This document shows positions 1 through 9,636 of a DNA stretch of 17,500 bases, in pieces. The notes beneath the pieces were generated by a model. It saw only the letters and a program-made list of their open reading frames with translations. It searched no databases and had not been told where the DNA came from. Source of the stretch: Trachelipus rathkii (lineage: Eukaryota > Arthropoda > Malacostraca > Isopoda > Trachelipodidae); the NCBI GenBank assembly GCA_015478945.1, contig JABUQX010041910.1, forward strand, positions 1 to 17,500, given 5' to 3'. The position numbers and the translations under genes are program-made. Every line of letters starts with the position of its first letter. Positions within the stretch are counted from its first letter, which is position 1.

Positions 1-475
1 TGTGGACCTATCCTGAGACTATCTTTGAAGAAGCTATCTTGCTGAAGTCTCTGCTGACGTTTATTTTGCAGCAGCGGTCTAACTTCATCTGTAACATCCT
101 TTCTTCTGCTTCTCTTGCATCCTTCTCTGCCTCTAACTTAGCTTTTTCTCTCGTTCTTCTGCTTCGAGCTTAGCTTTTCTCTACTCCAGCGATTCAGCCT
201 TCAGCTTAGGCTTTTTTCTGCTTTCAGCTTCAAGCTTTAGCTTTTTCTGCTTCAGTCAATCATTACTTTCGTCTTCTTCTCCTCTTCTGGCTTCTAGCGT
301 AAATTCTTCATCCTCCAATGCAGCAGCTACTTTCTTTTCTTCCAAATCAGCAGCAATCTTCTGTTGCTCAATCTCTGCTTCCGTAATTTCTGTTCTGGGT
401 AGCAAGCTGCTGCTTCTTGAAAGCTAATCTCTCTTTTAATGCCTACAGCAGCTCACTTACCAGACAAACTAACGA
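1..475 (-). pseudogene. Gag-like coiled-coil remnant (probable LTR retrotransposon), frame-broken
   Basis: Read on the minus strand, this stretch encodes lysine-, glutamate- and alanine-rich segments that change frame several times. Recognisable pieces include KERLAFKKQQLATQ (about 435-395), EIEQQKIAADLEEKKVAAAL (about 375-315) and KLEAEEREKKLKLEAEKDA (about 175-115). The repeated K-L-x-A-E pattern predicts a long charged helix or coiled coil. In my knowledge, BEL/Pao-type and related gag proteins of invertebrate retrotransposons often begin with such a segment; that assignment is inference, and no protease, zinc knuckle or reverse transcriptase lies in the window. The sequence runs off the left edge, so the element could continue there. 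A caldesmon- or trichohyalin-like host protein exon is the alternative. I am confident of charged coiled-coil coding character and much less sure of the family. Confidence 0.4.
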
Positions 476-687
476 CGTTACCACATGACTCCACAAATTC
501 AGCGCTTAGTAGCCAATATATACAATTTTCGTTCACAAAAATCAACTTTTAGAATAAAAACTGTTTCGTCCAATAAGCACTTTTTCAAAAGCACGAAATC
601 ACAATCACTTTTCTACAAATTTTTCCAAAATTTGCTTCTCACTGATACATTAATGAAAACAAATTAAATTTCAAAACAAAATAAAGA
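476..687. other. AT-rich unique sequence, no gene seen
   Basis: A 60-codon plus-strand ORF here (485-667) has no recognisable motif and unremarkable composition, so I do not call it. If the minus-strand coiled-coil sequence belongs to a retroelement, this would be its 5' leader, but I see no LTR boundary or primer-binding site. Confidence 0.4.
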
Positions 688-850
688 ATATATATATATA
701 TATATATATACTATATATATATATTATATATAATATATATATAATATATATATTATATATATATAATATATAATATAATATATATAATATATATTTATAA
801 TATTATATATATATATATAGAATATATATATAGTATATATATATAATATA
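688..850. repeat. (AT)n microsatellite, interrupted
   Basis: Nearly pure AT dinucleotide with occasional AA, TT or C interruptions. It ends at the CCAGAC that begins the next unique stretch. Apparent ORFs crossing it (YIYI-type translations) are artefacts of the dinucleotide. Confidence 0.95.
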
Positions 851-1522
851 CCAGACTTTAATAATCCGCTGGTTAAAATTATACCAAAAACTTGGTGGAA
901 AATAGTATTTTCGCCCAAGACTAGAATGTAAGTGAATTACAAAAAGACTACCGTTTTTTATTAAAAAAAAACATGTATTTCTTATTAAAAAAAACGATTG
1001 ATGAATTGTAAAAAACAATTGATTTTCCGTTTTTTGTTTTTTTGTTTTTTTAATATATATGGGAATGTACATGAAATGAAATATGATCATATGAGAAATG
1101 AGTCATGTGACTATAATGTATATTTATTACACAAATTAAGAATATAATATTAAGTACCATAAGGTAGTAACTAGTATGATAAGGCCTAACTAAAATTACT
1201 AAATTTCTAAAGAACCATCAACGAGGCCTCATTAAAATTCCGGTTCTACTGCCTTTGCATATCTGAATCCTTTCAGACCTGGTTTCCAATTCATGGCCTC
1301 TACTGATAACAATCGTCCTCAATCCTCATATGCTTATATTTGGTGGAAGAGAGAGGCAGTCAGACTTGACCAAAGCTAAGGACATAGGTGTTCTTTAGGA
1401 TTTTGTTTTATCAGACTTCTATGCCTTACAGAGAAACCTGAGCTACCTGACTGAAAACTCTGGTTTTTAGTGTATGTGGTTTCATGGTGATGAATTTGAT
1501 GACGTTTAACTACTACCAACTT
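851..1522. other. AT-rich intergenic sequence with no supported gene
   Basis: The left part (930-1060) holds several A or T homopolymers of 6-9 bases. The right part (1200-1520) is less AT-rich and directly follows the 3' end of the minus-strand hAT reading frame, so it may be that element's 3' untranslated region. I found no terminal inverted repeat or target-site duplication to prove this. Confidence 0.5.
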
Positions 1523-1924
1523 TTACATTAATTTGAAAAAAGTACCGGAAGGCTCTGGCTGCTCCGTCTCTGTCAATTTCAAGTTATGACATGAATAATA
1601 GTTTTTCTGCATGTTCATTTGTGAGCCTGTTTCTTTTTTTTTTTTTTGAAAGGATATTTGCATGTTCTGAGAACTTCTCTCACATGCAGCTGAAGTGGCA
1701 GGAAGGTCTAGAATTCTGGAGGCTACTTTTGATATTTTGCAATGCTTACATAAACTAATCCACCATGCTGCAGACGAAACATTGTTGGAAAGTGAAGCCC
1801 AGAGATATTCCATACTGAAGAAGTCCCTCTGACTGGAAAAATTCACCAATTCTCCCATTACTTTCTTTTCAGCCACATCTAGCATTTCCTTGCTCAGATT
1901 GTAGACCTTCTGAAAAGCTTGAAC
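1523..1924 (-). pseudogene. hAT transposase C-terminal dimerisation domain (hATC), fragment
   Basis: About 133 codons are open to a stop at 1523-1525. The protein contains SAAWWISLCKHC followed by ASRILDLPATSAACERSSQ and ends with a YYSCHNLKL-like stretch. This order (tryptophan pair, then L-x-[LI]-P-[AS]-[ST]-[SA]-A-x-E-R-x) is the signature of the hAT superfamily dimerisation domain at the transposase C terminus. The usual serine-phenylalanine-serine after the ER pair reads S-S-Q, and a lysine run encoded by a T12 tract (plus strand) follows, both signs of decay or a sequencing slip. The N-terminal BED zinc finger and most of the RNase H-like catalytic domain are absent: upstream on the minus strand the sequence soon enters the (AT)n tract. 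The fragment may be the last exon of a transposon-derived gene, because a good splice acceptor precedes it. No terminal inverted repeats were seen, so activity is very unlikely. Confidence 0.85.
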
Positions 1925-1942
1925 CTGAACAAAAATTATTAA
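1925..1942 (-). other. Candidate 3' splice site upstream of the hAT fragment
   Basis: The minus strand reads TAATTTTTGTTCAG followed by GTTCAAGC: a T-rich tract, then AG at 1926-1925. The first codon after it (GTT, 1924-1922) is in phase with the hAT reading frame. Residues upstream of this point (MKQYLIIFVQ) look like translated intron rather than transposase. This supports a terminal exon starting at 1924, but one site in AT-rich DNA is weak evidence. Confidence 0.35.
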
Positions 1943-2001
1943 ATATTGTTTCAATTTGCTTGTATTTTTATTGTATTATGTATAAATTAGTATTTAAAAA
2001 G

Positions 2002-2060
2002 TTATATATATATATAATATATATATTATATATATTATATATATATATTATATATATAAC

Positions 2061-2119
<59 letters not shown>

Positions 2120-2148
2120 CATATATATATTGTATATAAATATATATA

Positions 2149-2189
<41 letters not shown>

Positions 2190-2220
2190 TAATATATATA
2201 TATATATAATATATATATAT

Positions 2221-2254
<34 letters not shown>

Positions 2255-2293
2255 ATTAATCATATAATATATTTACTATATATATAGTACCAT

Positions 2294-2324
<31 letters not shown>

Positions 2325-2334
2325 TAATATATAT

Positions 2335-2371
<37 letters not shown>
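2002..2371. repeat. (AT)n microsatellite, long and interrupted
   Basis: About 370 bases of AT dinucleotide with scattered phase shifts and a few C or G interruptions. It separates the truncated 5' side of the hAT fragment from the 5'-truncated LINE, so it lies at both element boundaries. Confidence 0.95.
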
Positions 2372-2374
<3 letters not shown>

Positions 2375-2404
2375 AGAATAAATCGGTAGTCAATTAAGGT
2401 CGCA

Positions 2405-3400
2405 TTGGCCTTTAGCGCATTAATAGCGGAGTGGACAGGGTGTGTGCTTATGTCTCCTTGCGTCTATTCAATGTGTATATGGATGGTTATCGAAAGGAAT
2501 TCGAGGCTGGGGGATGCAGGAAATTGAGTGTTAGAATGGATGGAGAATGGAGAGGGAGTGGAGTGTGCCCTACCTATTTTATATTAGCGGATGATTTGGT
2601 TCTGTGTGGCGAGTCTGAAGAGAAGTTTGAGAGGATTGGTGGAATGACTTTGGCAGGGATTGTAAAAGGAGGGGTTTGAAAGTAAAACGTAGATAGGTAA
2701 GTTTATGGTTAGTGAGTGAGGAACAGTCCTCAGTGGTTGAAGTTATTGTTAGATGATGAGCAATGCTGGAGCAAGTGTCTGAGTTTAAGATATTTAGGGT
2801 ATGTGTTGGAGATGAGAAGGGAACGGATGATGCCCAGAGTGTAGTAGGAAAGTTGTGAATGGCAGGGAAGGTGGCGGTGCAATTAAAATCGTTGGTGAAT
2901 GTAAAACGACTAAGTCTTGAGTGCGCTAGAGTTCTTCATATGAGGGTATGTGTTACCTGTGTTATTGTATGGTAGTGAGATAGGTCTGGAATAAGAGTAT
3001 AGATCTAAAAGGTACATGTGTTCAGATGGACAAATTTAAGGGGCATGCTAGATTGTTGAAAAAAGAATAAAAACTGAGATGAAGCGTATTAGAAAGTGGT
3101 GTGGTGTGAAGCAAAGGCGTGTAAATTGAACGCAGAATAAATGAAAGTAATGTTGAGATGGTTGGTCATGTGGAAGGATTGAATGAAAGTCGGTTGGTTG
3201 AGCGGATGTATACTGGTGAGTGTGTTGGGAAACGACCGCTGGGAGACCCGAAAGAGAAAGTGGATTGAGCGGTGAATACACGAATGTCTGAAGGAGAGAA
3301 TGTGAGTTGCAGAGCGAGACAATAAAGGTGGCATGATAGGAGAAGAATGCGGGTTTTTGTATGGGGGCATGGTTGTGGCCCACCTGGGCCAGGGGATGAC
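2405..3400 (+). pseudogene. Non-LTR retrotransposon (LINE) reverse transcriptase, C-terminal part, 5'-truncated
   Basis: The first open piece (2431-2679, 82 codons) reads RLFNVYMDGY, then FILADDLVLCGESEEKFE. This is the palm of a LINE reverse transcriptase, with the two catalytic aspartates of the [FY]ADD motif at 2590-2595 and the usual aromatic replaced by leucine. Further pieces follow in shifting frames: LEQVSEFKI (about 2768), AIKSLVNVKRLSLECARVLH (about 2880), GHVEGLNESRLVERMYTGE (about 3162) and a GKRPLGDPKEK block (about 3227) matching the basic G-R-P-x-K-R-W region near the C terminus of such elements. At least four frame changes and several stops make it non-functional. The endonuclease and N-terminal half are missing, as expected of 5' truncation during target-primed reverse transcription. 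The exact clade cannot be settled by eye. A second, related copy lies at 9010-9615 on the same strand. Confidence 0.88.
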
Positions 3401-3642
3401 CCTTACATTGACGATTTACCATAGTGAGGGTCCGTCGCGGCTCCGTGATGCCCTAGGGTGGATTTTCTGTCTCGTGACGAGCTCTCACTAATTAAAGGTA
3501 CAGAGGGGGCGGTAAGGCTGGGGCTTTCTTTTCGACTTTTTGTCATGTTCTCTAACTGCTTTTCTTTTCCGAATGCTTGTACAGCACCTTACCCCCAATC
3601 TTGGGGCAAAGAGGAAGGTGAAGAAAGAAAGGAAGAAAGATA
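3401..3642 (+). other. Probable LINE 3' untranslated region and tail
   Basis: This follows the end of the LINE coding remnant without a break, is GC-richer than the surroundings, and finishes in GGTGAAGAAAGAAAGGAAGAAAGATAGATATATA, shown here only to place the tail at about 3619-3652. The tail shifts from GAAA units to GATA and then to the long (AT)n. A short simple-repeat tail is common at LINE 3' ends. A 61-codon ORF here (3458-3643) has no family signature and is treated as noncoding. Confidence 0.5.
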
Positions 3643-3690
3643 GATATATATAATATATATATATTATTATTATATATATATATATAATAT

Positions 3691-3779
<89 letters not shown>

Positions 3780-3925
3780 TATATTTATGTACTGTAATAT
3801 ATATATATACCGTTATATATATATATAATAATATATATAATATATAATATATAATATATATATATATATATTATATATATATAATATATAAATATATATA
3901 TATAATATATATAATATATATATAT

Positions 3926-3987
<62 letters not shown>

Positions 3988-4055
3988 ATATACTATAGTA
4001 TATATATTATATATATTATATATATATATATATATACTATATATATATATAATAT
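3643..4055. repeat. (AT)n microsatellite, long and interrupted
   Basis: About 410 bases of AT dinucleotide, beginning directly at the GAAA/GATA tail of the LINE remnant. The contact suggests the microsatellite grew from, or was seeded by, the retroelement tail. Confidence 0.95.
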
Positions 4056-4597
4056 GATGACCTTTATCTGGTCATCACATTAGAGCAATTTGACATAATT
4101 CAGATTATCAGATAGGAACGTGTCAAACTGGAAGCTTATTTATTTTGGCTTCTTTTCTGCTTTAGTTTTAAAGGGCATTTTTGGCATTTCTTTACTTTGC
4201 TTCCTTTTCCTTGATTTTGCTGTACTCTTCACTCTCTTTCTGATTTCCCAAGTATTTCATTTTTTATGTCATCACTTTCGCATTTTTTTTTGCAATTGTA
4301 TGTGTTGTTCTTCCTTGCAACCATTAATGACGCACCTCAGTGAAGCCACAATTTACAGCTGCCGTTTTACCTTTGTATGTATGATTTTCCTTAACAGTAA
4401 ATAGAGAATGGACAGGTGTTTGTTTTCTTCCAGCCATTGTCAAAAATTTTATGAGATATTATCAACTTAAGCCATTTAAATGTATATAACTTTAAATATA
4501 TAATTAATTATTATCCTGTAACACCTGTTTCCTATAATAAACAAGGTAAATGATAAATATTTAGTAGAATTGTATGATAAAATTTAAAGAAATTTAT
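4056..4597. other. AT-rich unique sequence, no supported gene
   Basis: A 94-codon plus-strand ORF (4120-4404) starts at GTG, not ATG, and is rich in F, L, C and I only because the strand is T-rich. The opposite strand reads lysine- and glutamate-rich short segments in broken frames. Neither direction shows a motif I can name. Confidence 0.4.
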
Positions 4598-4712
4598 AAA
4601 AAAAAAACAAAAAAAACCAACAAAAAAAACGAATAAAAAAACAATAAAAAAACAAAAAAAAACAAAAAAAACGTTAAAAAAAACGCATTTTATTTAAAAA
4701 AAAACACGTTTT
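4598..4712. repeat. A-rich low-complexity block (A6-9 runs split by C)
   Basis: Runs of six to nine A are separated by single C, CC, CG or T over about 115 bases. It could be an expanded poly(A) tail of a retroposed sequence ending here on the plus strand, or a simple repeat. No source element is recognisable upstream. Confidence 0.7.
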
Positions 4713-5157
4713 TTAACAACTCTACCCAAGACCCATTCAGGGAGGAAAATGCCAAGTGTTTGAATCTGATTGGTAAATGAGTCCAACGAGGACCCAAAAC
4801 AAAACTGATTCGAGAGTTGAGCTTAAGGGGAGACTTCATAAACTAGACCCCCTACTTTCTTGGAAAGTCAAAATTGTTCAAAATTCACACTTGTTTTTTA
4901 TTATCACAATTCGTAGGAAAGAATTCCTCCGAACATCAATGGTGTACCATTATTTTTTTAAAAATTTAAATAGTTTTTTGATACAGAAATTTATTTAGAG
5001 AGGTGTCGAACTAAAAAATTTCAATTCCAGTCAAAATTGCAATTCCAGGGTTGAGGATAAAAAAAGTTTTTTTAGCTATAATTATAGTAATATCTAATTG
5101 TTTTTCTCATATCTCAAACCTCTAGCTCATTCTTCGGATTTACTCAGGCAAATAAAT
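4713..5157. other. Unique left flank of the ~166-bp satellite
   Basis: AT-rich with no family signature. A 73-codon ORF (4777-4998) lacks recognisable motifs. The first GGAGCC unit follows directly at 5158. Confidence 0.4.

Positions 5158-5200
<43 letters not shown>
5158..5200 (+). repeat. Pure (GGAGCC)7 run opening satellite A
   Basis: About seven uninterrupted copies of the hexamer form the left edge of the array; later units carry shorter and more mutated runs. Shorter clean runs recur near 7590-7607 and 8473-8490. The run is strongly purine/pyrimidine patterned and GC-rich within otherwise AT-rich DNA. Confidence 0.9.
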
Positions 5201-5201
<1 letters not shown>

Positions 5202-8200
5202 GAGCCAGAGCCGGAGCCTGGGTATATTTTTTTTTCATGAAATAATTTTTTTTTAGATGAAAAATTTCTTTGAAAGAAGATGTGCTTAACAATTTTTCAA
5301 ATAGTACAGAATCTTAGTCGGATCCGGATCCGGATCCGAAGTCAGAGCGGAGTCGAAGTCGAAGGCCGGAGCCGAAGTATGATTTTTTTTTCGAAGAATA
5401 TATTTTTAGAATCTGCTGAACAAATTTTCAAATAGTGCAAGAAACATTATTCCGAATCCGGAGCTGAAGCCAGACAGCTGGAGCCGGAAAGCCGGAACCA
5501 GGAGCCCGGAGCCGGAGCCGCAGATCTGGGGTTTTATTTTTTATGGATTTTTTTTCTAAAAATTATTTTTTAGACTTAAAACAACATTTAATCTTTACTA
5601 TACATAACTGAACAATTTTCAACATCAAAGTACCAGAAACCCTCTAGTCCAGATCCGGAGCCGCCAGCCGACGACCGCAGCCGAGCAGCCCCGGGTATAG
5701 ATATGTATTCTTTCAAAAAACTATTATTTTTTTAGGTGAAAAAATTTAATGCCAGGAAGACTACTGAACAATTTTCCAAATAGCTGCAGGCAATCCTTAG
5801 TCTGGCATCCGGATCCCGGCGTCGGAAGCCGCAGTCAAGTGGGGAAGCACGAAGTCAGAATCCGGTAGCAAACGTAGTTTGATTTTTTTTTCTCGAAAAA
5901 AATATTTTTATTTAGAGTAAAATTAATTTTGTGCCAGAAGAAGAAAGTTCCTGAACGATTTATACAAAATAAATTGCAGAAACCTTATAGTTGCAAGATC
6001 ACGATCGCGAGCGAGAAGTCTCGGATTCCGGCAGCCGGAATTACCGGCAGCCGGATTCATGGGAAATAAATTTTTTTTAAGAAAAATTTTTTTTCAATGA
6101 AAATTTATTGCAGAAGACGTGCTGAACAGGAATTTCAAATAGGTGCAGAAATACCTGTCGGAATCCGGATCCAGGAGATCGGAGCCGAGTACGAAGTCGG
6201 AGCCAAGAGTCAGAGCCGACGCAAATAGTATAAATTTTTTTCCAAAAAGATTTCAAACATCTATGATTGGAAAAAATTTACTTGCCAGAAGTCGTGCTAA
6301 ATAATTTTAAATAGTGACAAAACCTAGTCATCCGGAGCCGAGGTGAAAGTCGGAGCCCTCCGCAGCTGTGACGGAGCACGGGAGACGGAGCCGGACCAGA
6401 GCCGGGACCCGGGGTATGAAAATTTTTTTCAAAATTACTTTTTAGGTGAAAAAATTTAATTGCAAGCAGAACGCAGCTAGAACAATTTCAAAATAGGTGC
6501 AGAAAAACCTTAGTCAGGTCTAGGATCCGGATTCCGCCCGCCTCCCGGCATCCCCTCGGAGCACGCAATCCTGCCAGGATTACATACCAAATTTCTTCAA
6601 GGTAAAATGAAATTTTCTTAGATCAGAAAAACACCCCCTCTATTGCATCTTAAGGACCTTGACCTGAACCAATTTTCAAATAAGTGCACGAATCCTATAA
6701 ATCGCGATCCGGATTTGGAGTCCGGAGCGGGCCGGATATCAAAAGGCTCCCGAGATGGAGTCGGAGCCAGAGTATGATTCTTTCGCAAAAAATATGTTTT
6801 AGGTGAAAATTTCTACTTGAGAGAAGACGTGCTCACCTGAACAAATTTTCAAATAGATCATAAAACCTAGTCGGATCCGGGCCCGACTCCCCGAAGGCCC
6901 GAATCCTGGGCCTATGATCTTTGTTTTACAACAATATGTTTTTAGGTCGGAAAACCTTCTCATTGCCACGAAGACCCGTACTGAGCCAATTTTCAAATAG
7001 TTTCAGAAAAACCTTACGTCCCAGATAGCCGCGAGCAACGAAAGTGAATGTCAGAGCTGGGAGATTATTACGGAGCTGGAGTCAGGCCGGAGTCAAAGCA
7101 TGGGTATGAATTTTTTTTCAAAAAAAATAGTATATTTAAAGTGACCAAAATTTCCACATTTCCCCAAATGGCGGTACTGAACACAAATTCATTCAAAAAA
7201 ACACTGCTGAAACACTTAGTCGGGTGCCGAGATTCGCGGAAATCCCGGAATCGCAGCACATCGGAGCCTACACACATATCACTGGTATAAATTTTTTTAA
7301 AACAACGAGATCTATCATTTCTTAGATAAATAATCCTATGTCCAGAAACGACTTGACACTGAAACAATTCTATCAAACAAAGGCCAGAATCCTTAATCAG
7401 CCATCACCGGATTATCGGACAAAGTCGGAGCGGAGTATACAATTATATTCCTATCAATAATTATCGTGTTGTAGACGATAGTGTTGTTGTTGAAAAATTT
7501 ATTGATGATGAAGTGAGCGAGCAAAATTTCAAAGTCATGCAGAATCCTTAGTCAGTCCGAGACCGAAAGCCAAAGCCGAGCTCGGATCCGGAGCCGGAGC
7601 CGGAGCCGAAAGAGCAGGTTCCTGGTATTAAATATTCTTTAAAAAAATATCTTTTTAGGCGAAAAAGGTATTGCCAGAAGACTTGCTGAAACAATTTTCA
7701 AATAGAACAGAAACCTTAGTCGGATCCAGGATCCGGAGCCGAACCCGAGAGAGCCGGGTCGCTGGGTATGAATTTTTTAACGATAAATTATTATTTTTAG
7801 GTGAAAATTTAGTGAAGAGATGTGCTGAACAATTTTCAATAGTGCAGAACCTTTGATTGGATCGGATCCGTAGCAAGGATTCCGGAAGTCGGATCCGGAA
7901 GCCGGAAGCTTTGGGTTATAAGAATATTTCAAGAGAATTATTTTGTTCATATATGCAAAATATTGTTGCCACAGATAGACTCGACTGACAAATTTTCAAA
8001 TAGTTCCAAAATTAGTCGGATGCCGGATCCGGGAGTCGGAACCGGAACCGGGGTTAGAGCCGGATCCTGTTTAATAAATTTTTTCCAGGAAATCATAATT
8101 TTTAAGTATGAAATATTATATTCCGGAAAGACGTTACTGAACAATGTTCAAAATAGTGCAGAAAACCTTAGGTTGGATTCCGGGATCCGGAGTCGGAAGA

Positions 8201-8510
8201 ACGGCAGCCGGATTCTAGGTTATAATATGTTCTATAAAGTATTTTTTTGGTAGAAAAGTTATTGCCAGAAGACTGCTAAACAATTTGTATAATAGTGCAG
8301 AAACCATTATGGATCCAGCGGACGGATATGGAAGCCGCGAAGCTGGAGTATGAAACGGAACCAGATTTTTTTGCAAAATTTTTTTCAAAAAAAATATTTT
8401 GTACGTGAAAAGAATTATATATGCCAGAAAAAAGTACTGCACAATTCTAAAACAGTGCAGAAACTATAGTCGGAGTTGGTGCCGGAGCCGGAGCCGGACA
8501 GCCGGAGAAA
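5158..8510 (+). repeat. Satellite array A: ~20 units of ~166 bp with nested GGAGCC/GGATCC hexamers
   Basis: An AACAATTTTCAAATAG-like block recurs at about 5288, 5419, 5611, 5767, 5954, 6125, 6299, 6481, 6667, 6840, 6984, 7180, 7363, 7522, 7690, 7828, 7987, 8140, 8280 and 8440. Spacing is 131-196 with a mean near 166. Each unit runs in the same order: GTGCAGAAACCTTAGTCGG, a GGATCC/GGAGCC hexamer run of varying length, GGGTATGAA, a T8-C-A7 tract, TATTTTTAGGTGAAAA, TTGCCAGAAGACGTGCTG, then AACAATTTTC again. All units have the same orientation. Units differ by many substitutions and by small indels, and length variation comes mainly from the hexamer run and homopolymers. ORFs inside the array (for example 7671-7856 and 7963-8253) are pieces of this repeat and are not called as genes. 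I do not recognise a named satellite family. Confidence 0.93.
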
Positions 8511-9003
8511 AGTATTATTATTTTTCTTTTGGATTGTAAAAAGAAGATAGATATCCAAAAGGCTGAATTGATATCATTGAAAAAGAAATATAATATATAT
8601 ATATATATATATATATACTATATAATAAATAATATATACTATTATTATATAATATAAGTATAATTAAAAATGTATATACTAATATTATATATATATATAA
8701 TTAAATATATATATATTATATATATATTAATATATATATAAATAATATACTAATATATATTAAATTATATTATATATTATATAATATATATTAACTTATA
8801 TATATACTTATAATAATATATATATAAAATAATAAATATATATTATTATAATATAAATATAATACCATAATATTATATTATGAAATATGAAATGTGCATA
8901 TATATAATACCCTATAATACACATATACCTACCACCTCCACCATATATATAAATATATATAAAACATATATCTAACCGAACATATATATACCTACGATAT
9001 ATA
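8511..9003. repeat. AT-rich junction and (AT)n/(ATA)n tract
   Basis: After the last satellite A unit there are about 75 bases of nonrepetitive sequence, then an imperfect AT/TAA tract from 8588. Near 8920-8940 it is interrupted by a CCTACCACCTCCACC-type stretch before AT units resume up to the next LINE remnant. Confidence 0.85.
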
Positions 9004-9009
9004 TTGGAA

Positions 9010-9615
9010 ATGCGTTTATGAAAGAATCAGAGGTGGGGTGAACGGTAAGCAGGATAGGTGTAATAGCGTTAATGAGAGAATGAAAGAGGAACGTGGAGGG
9101 TAGCCATACCCTAATAACTGAAGCTCATGATATAAGGTTAATAAAGTAGTCGCGAAATCTGAAGATAGCTTTTGAGTGGATTAGATAGAGAGAGGATTTG
9201 CAGGTCGTGTAAGGAGGGCGTTTGGAACAGTAACCGATTAACTAACAGAGTAAGGTTTCTGGTTTTGAGTGCCGGAAGATATACTCTCGTGTCAAGTTAT
9301 GCTAAGATCCGTCAGTGAGCAACTGGAACAAATTGTCTAGAGATTCAGAACTATAATAATCGCATATAATGGTTATAGAAATAAGGGAACGGCCCAATGA
9401 CTGCAGGAATGTAGATATATGAAAAGTTCGCTGAAATGGAAGGAAGATGGCTGGCCTTGCAATTAAAATCTTTGTAAGAACTAGGGAATTAACGTCATAT
9501 GAGTTGTGGCTAGGGTCTTACAGGACCAGAATTTATTTACTGATGCTCACATGCATATAGAGTAGAGACCTATAGGTCCTGAAGAAAATAAGAAGGTACA
9601 GAATAAAGTATAGAT
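9010..9615 (+). pseudogene. Second LINE reverse-transcriptase remnant, heavily decayed
   Basis: This segment aligns by eye with the LINE at 2405-3400 in the same order and strand. GAGCAACTGGAACAAATTGTCT (about 9317-9338) matches GAGCAATGCTGGAGCAAGTGTC (2758-2779). GAAATAAGGGAACGG (9379-9393) matches the GGGAACGG region near 2820. GCAATTAAAATC (9459-9470) is identical to 2879-2890 and is followed by a matching GAGT...CTAGRGT...TCA stretch. Earlier pieces translate as VAKSEDSFEWI and FAGRVRRAF, corresponding to the region after the ADD motif; the ADD motif itself is destroyed. Towards 9612 a RRYRIK piece matches the post-palm region. No frame stays open beyond a few dozen codons. It stops where satellite B begins, so its 3' end is missing. 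It differs from the first copy enough to be an older insertion or a sister subfamily. Confidence 0.7.
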
Positions 9616-9636
9616 ATATCGAACCCTCATTGCTCG

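Noticed and set aside
724..1090. Minus-strand ORFs rich in Y and I
   Set aside because: They translate the (AT)n tract and adjoining A/T homopolymers.
3048..3422. Minus-strand ORFs of 93 and 124 residues
   Set aside because: They are antisense shadows of the plus-strand LINE remnant.
4120..4404. 94-residue hydrophobic ORF suggesting a membrane protein
   Set aside because: It begins at GTG, and its F, L and C content follows directly from a T-rich strand. No motif or flanking gene structure supports it.
5220..5265. Tiny introns in satellite A (GGGTATGA to TTTTTAG in each unit)
   Set aside because: The donor- and acceptor-like ends are only about 35-45 bases apart, shorter than usual animal introns, and the T and A runs create such signals by chance.
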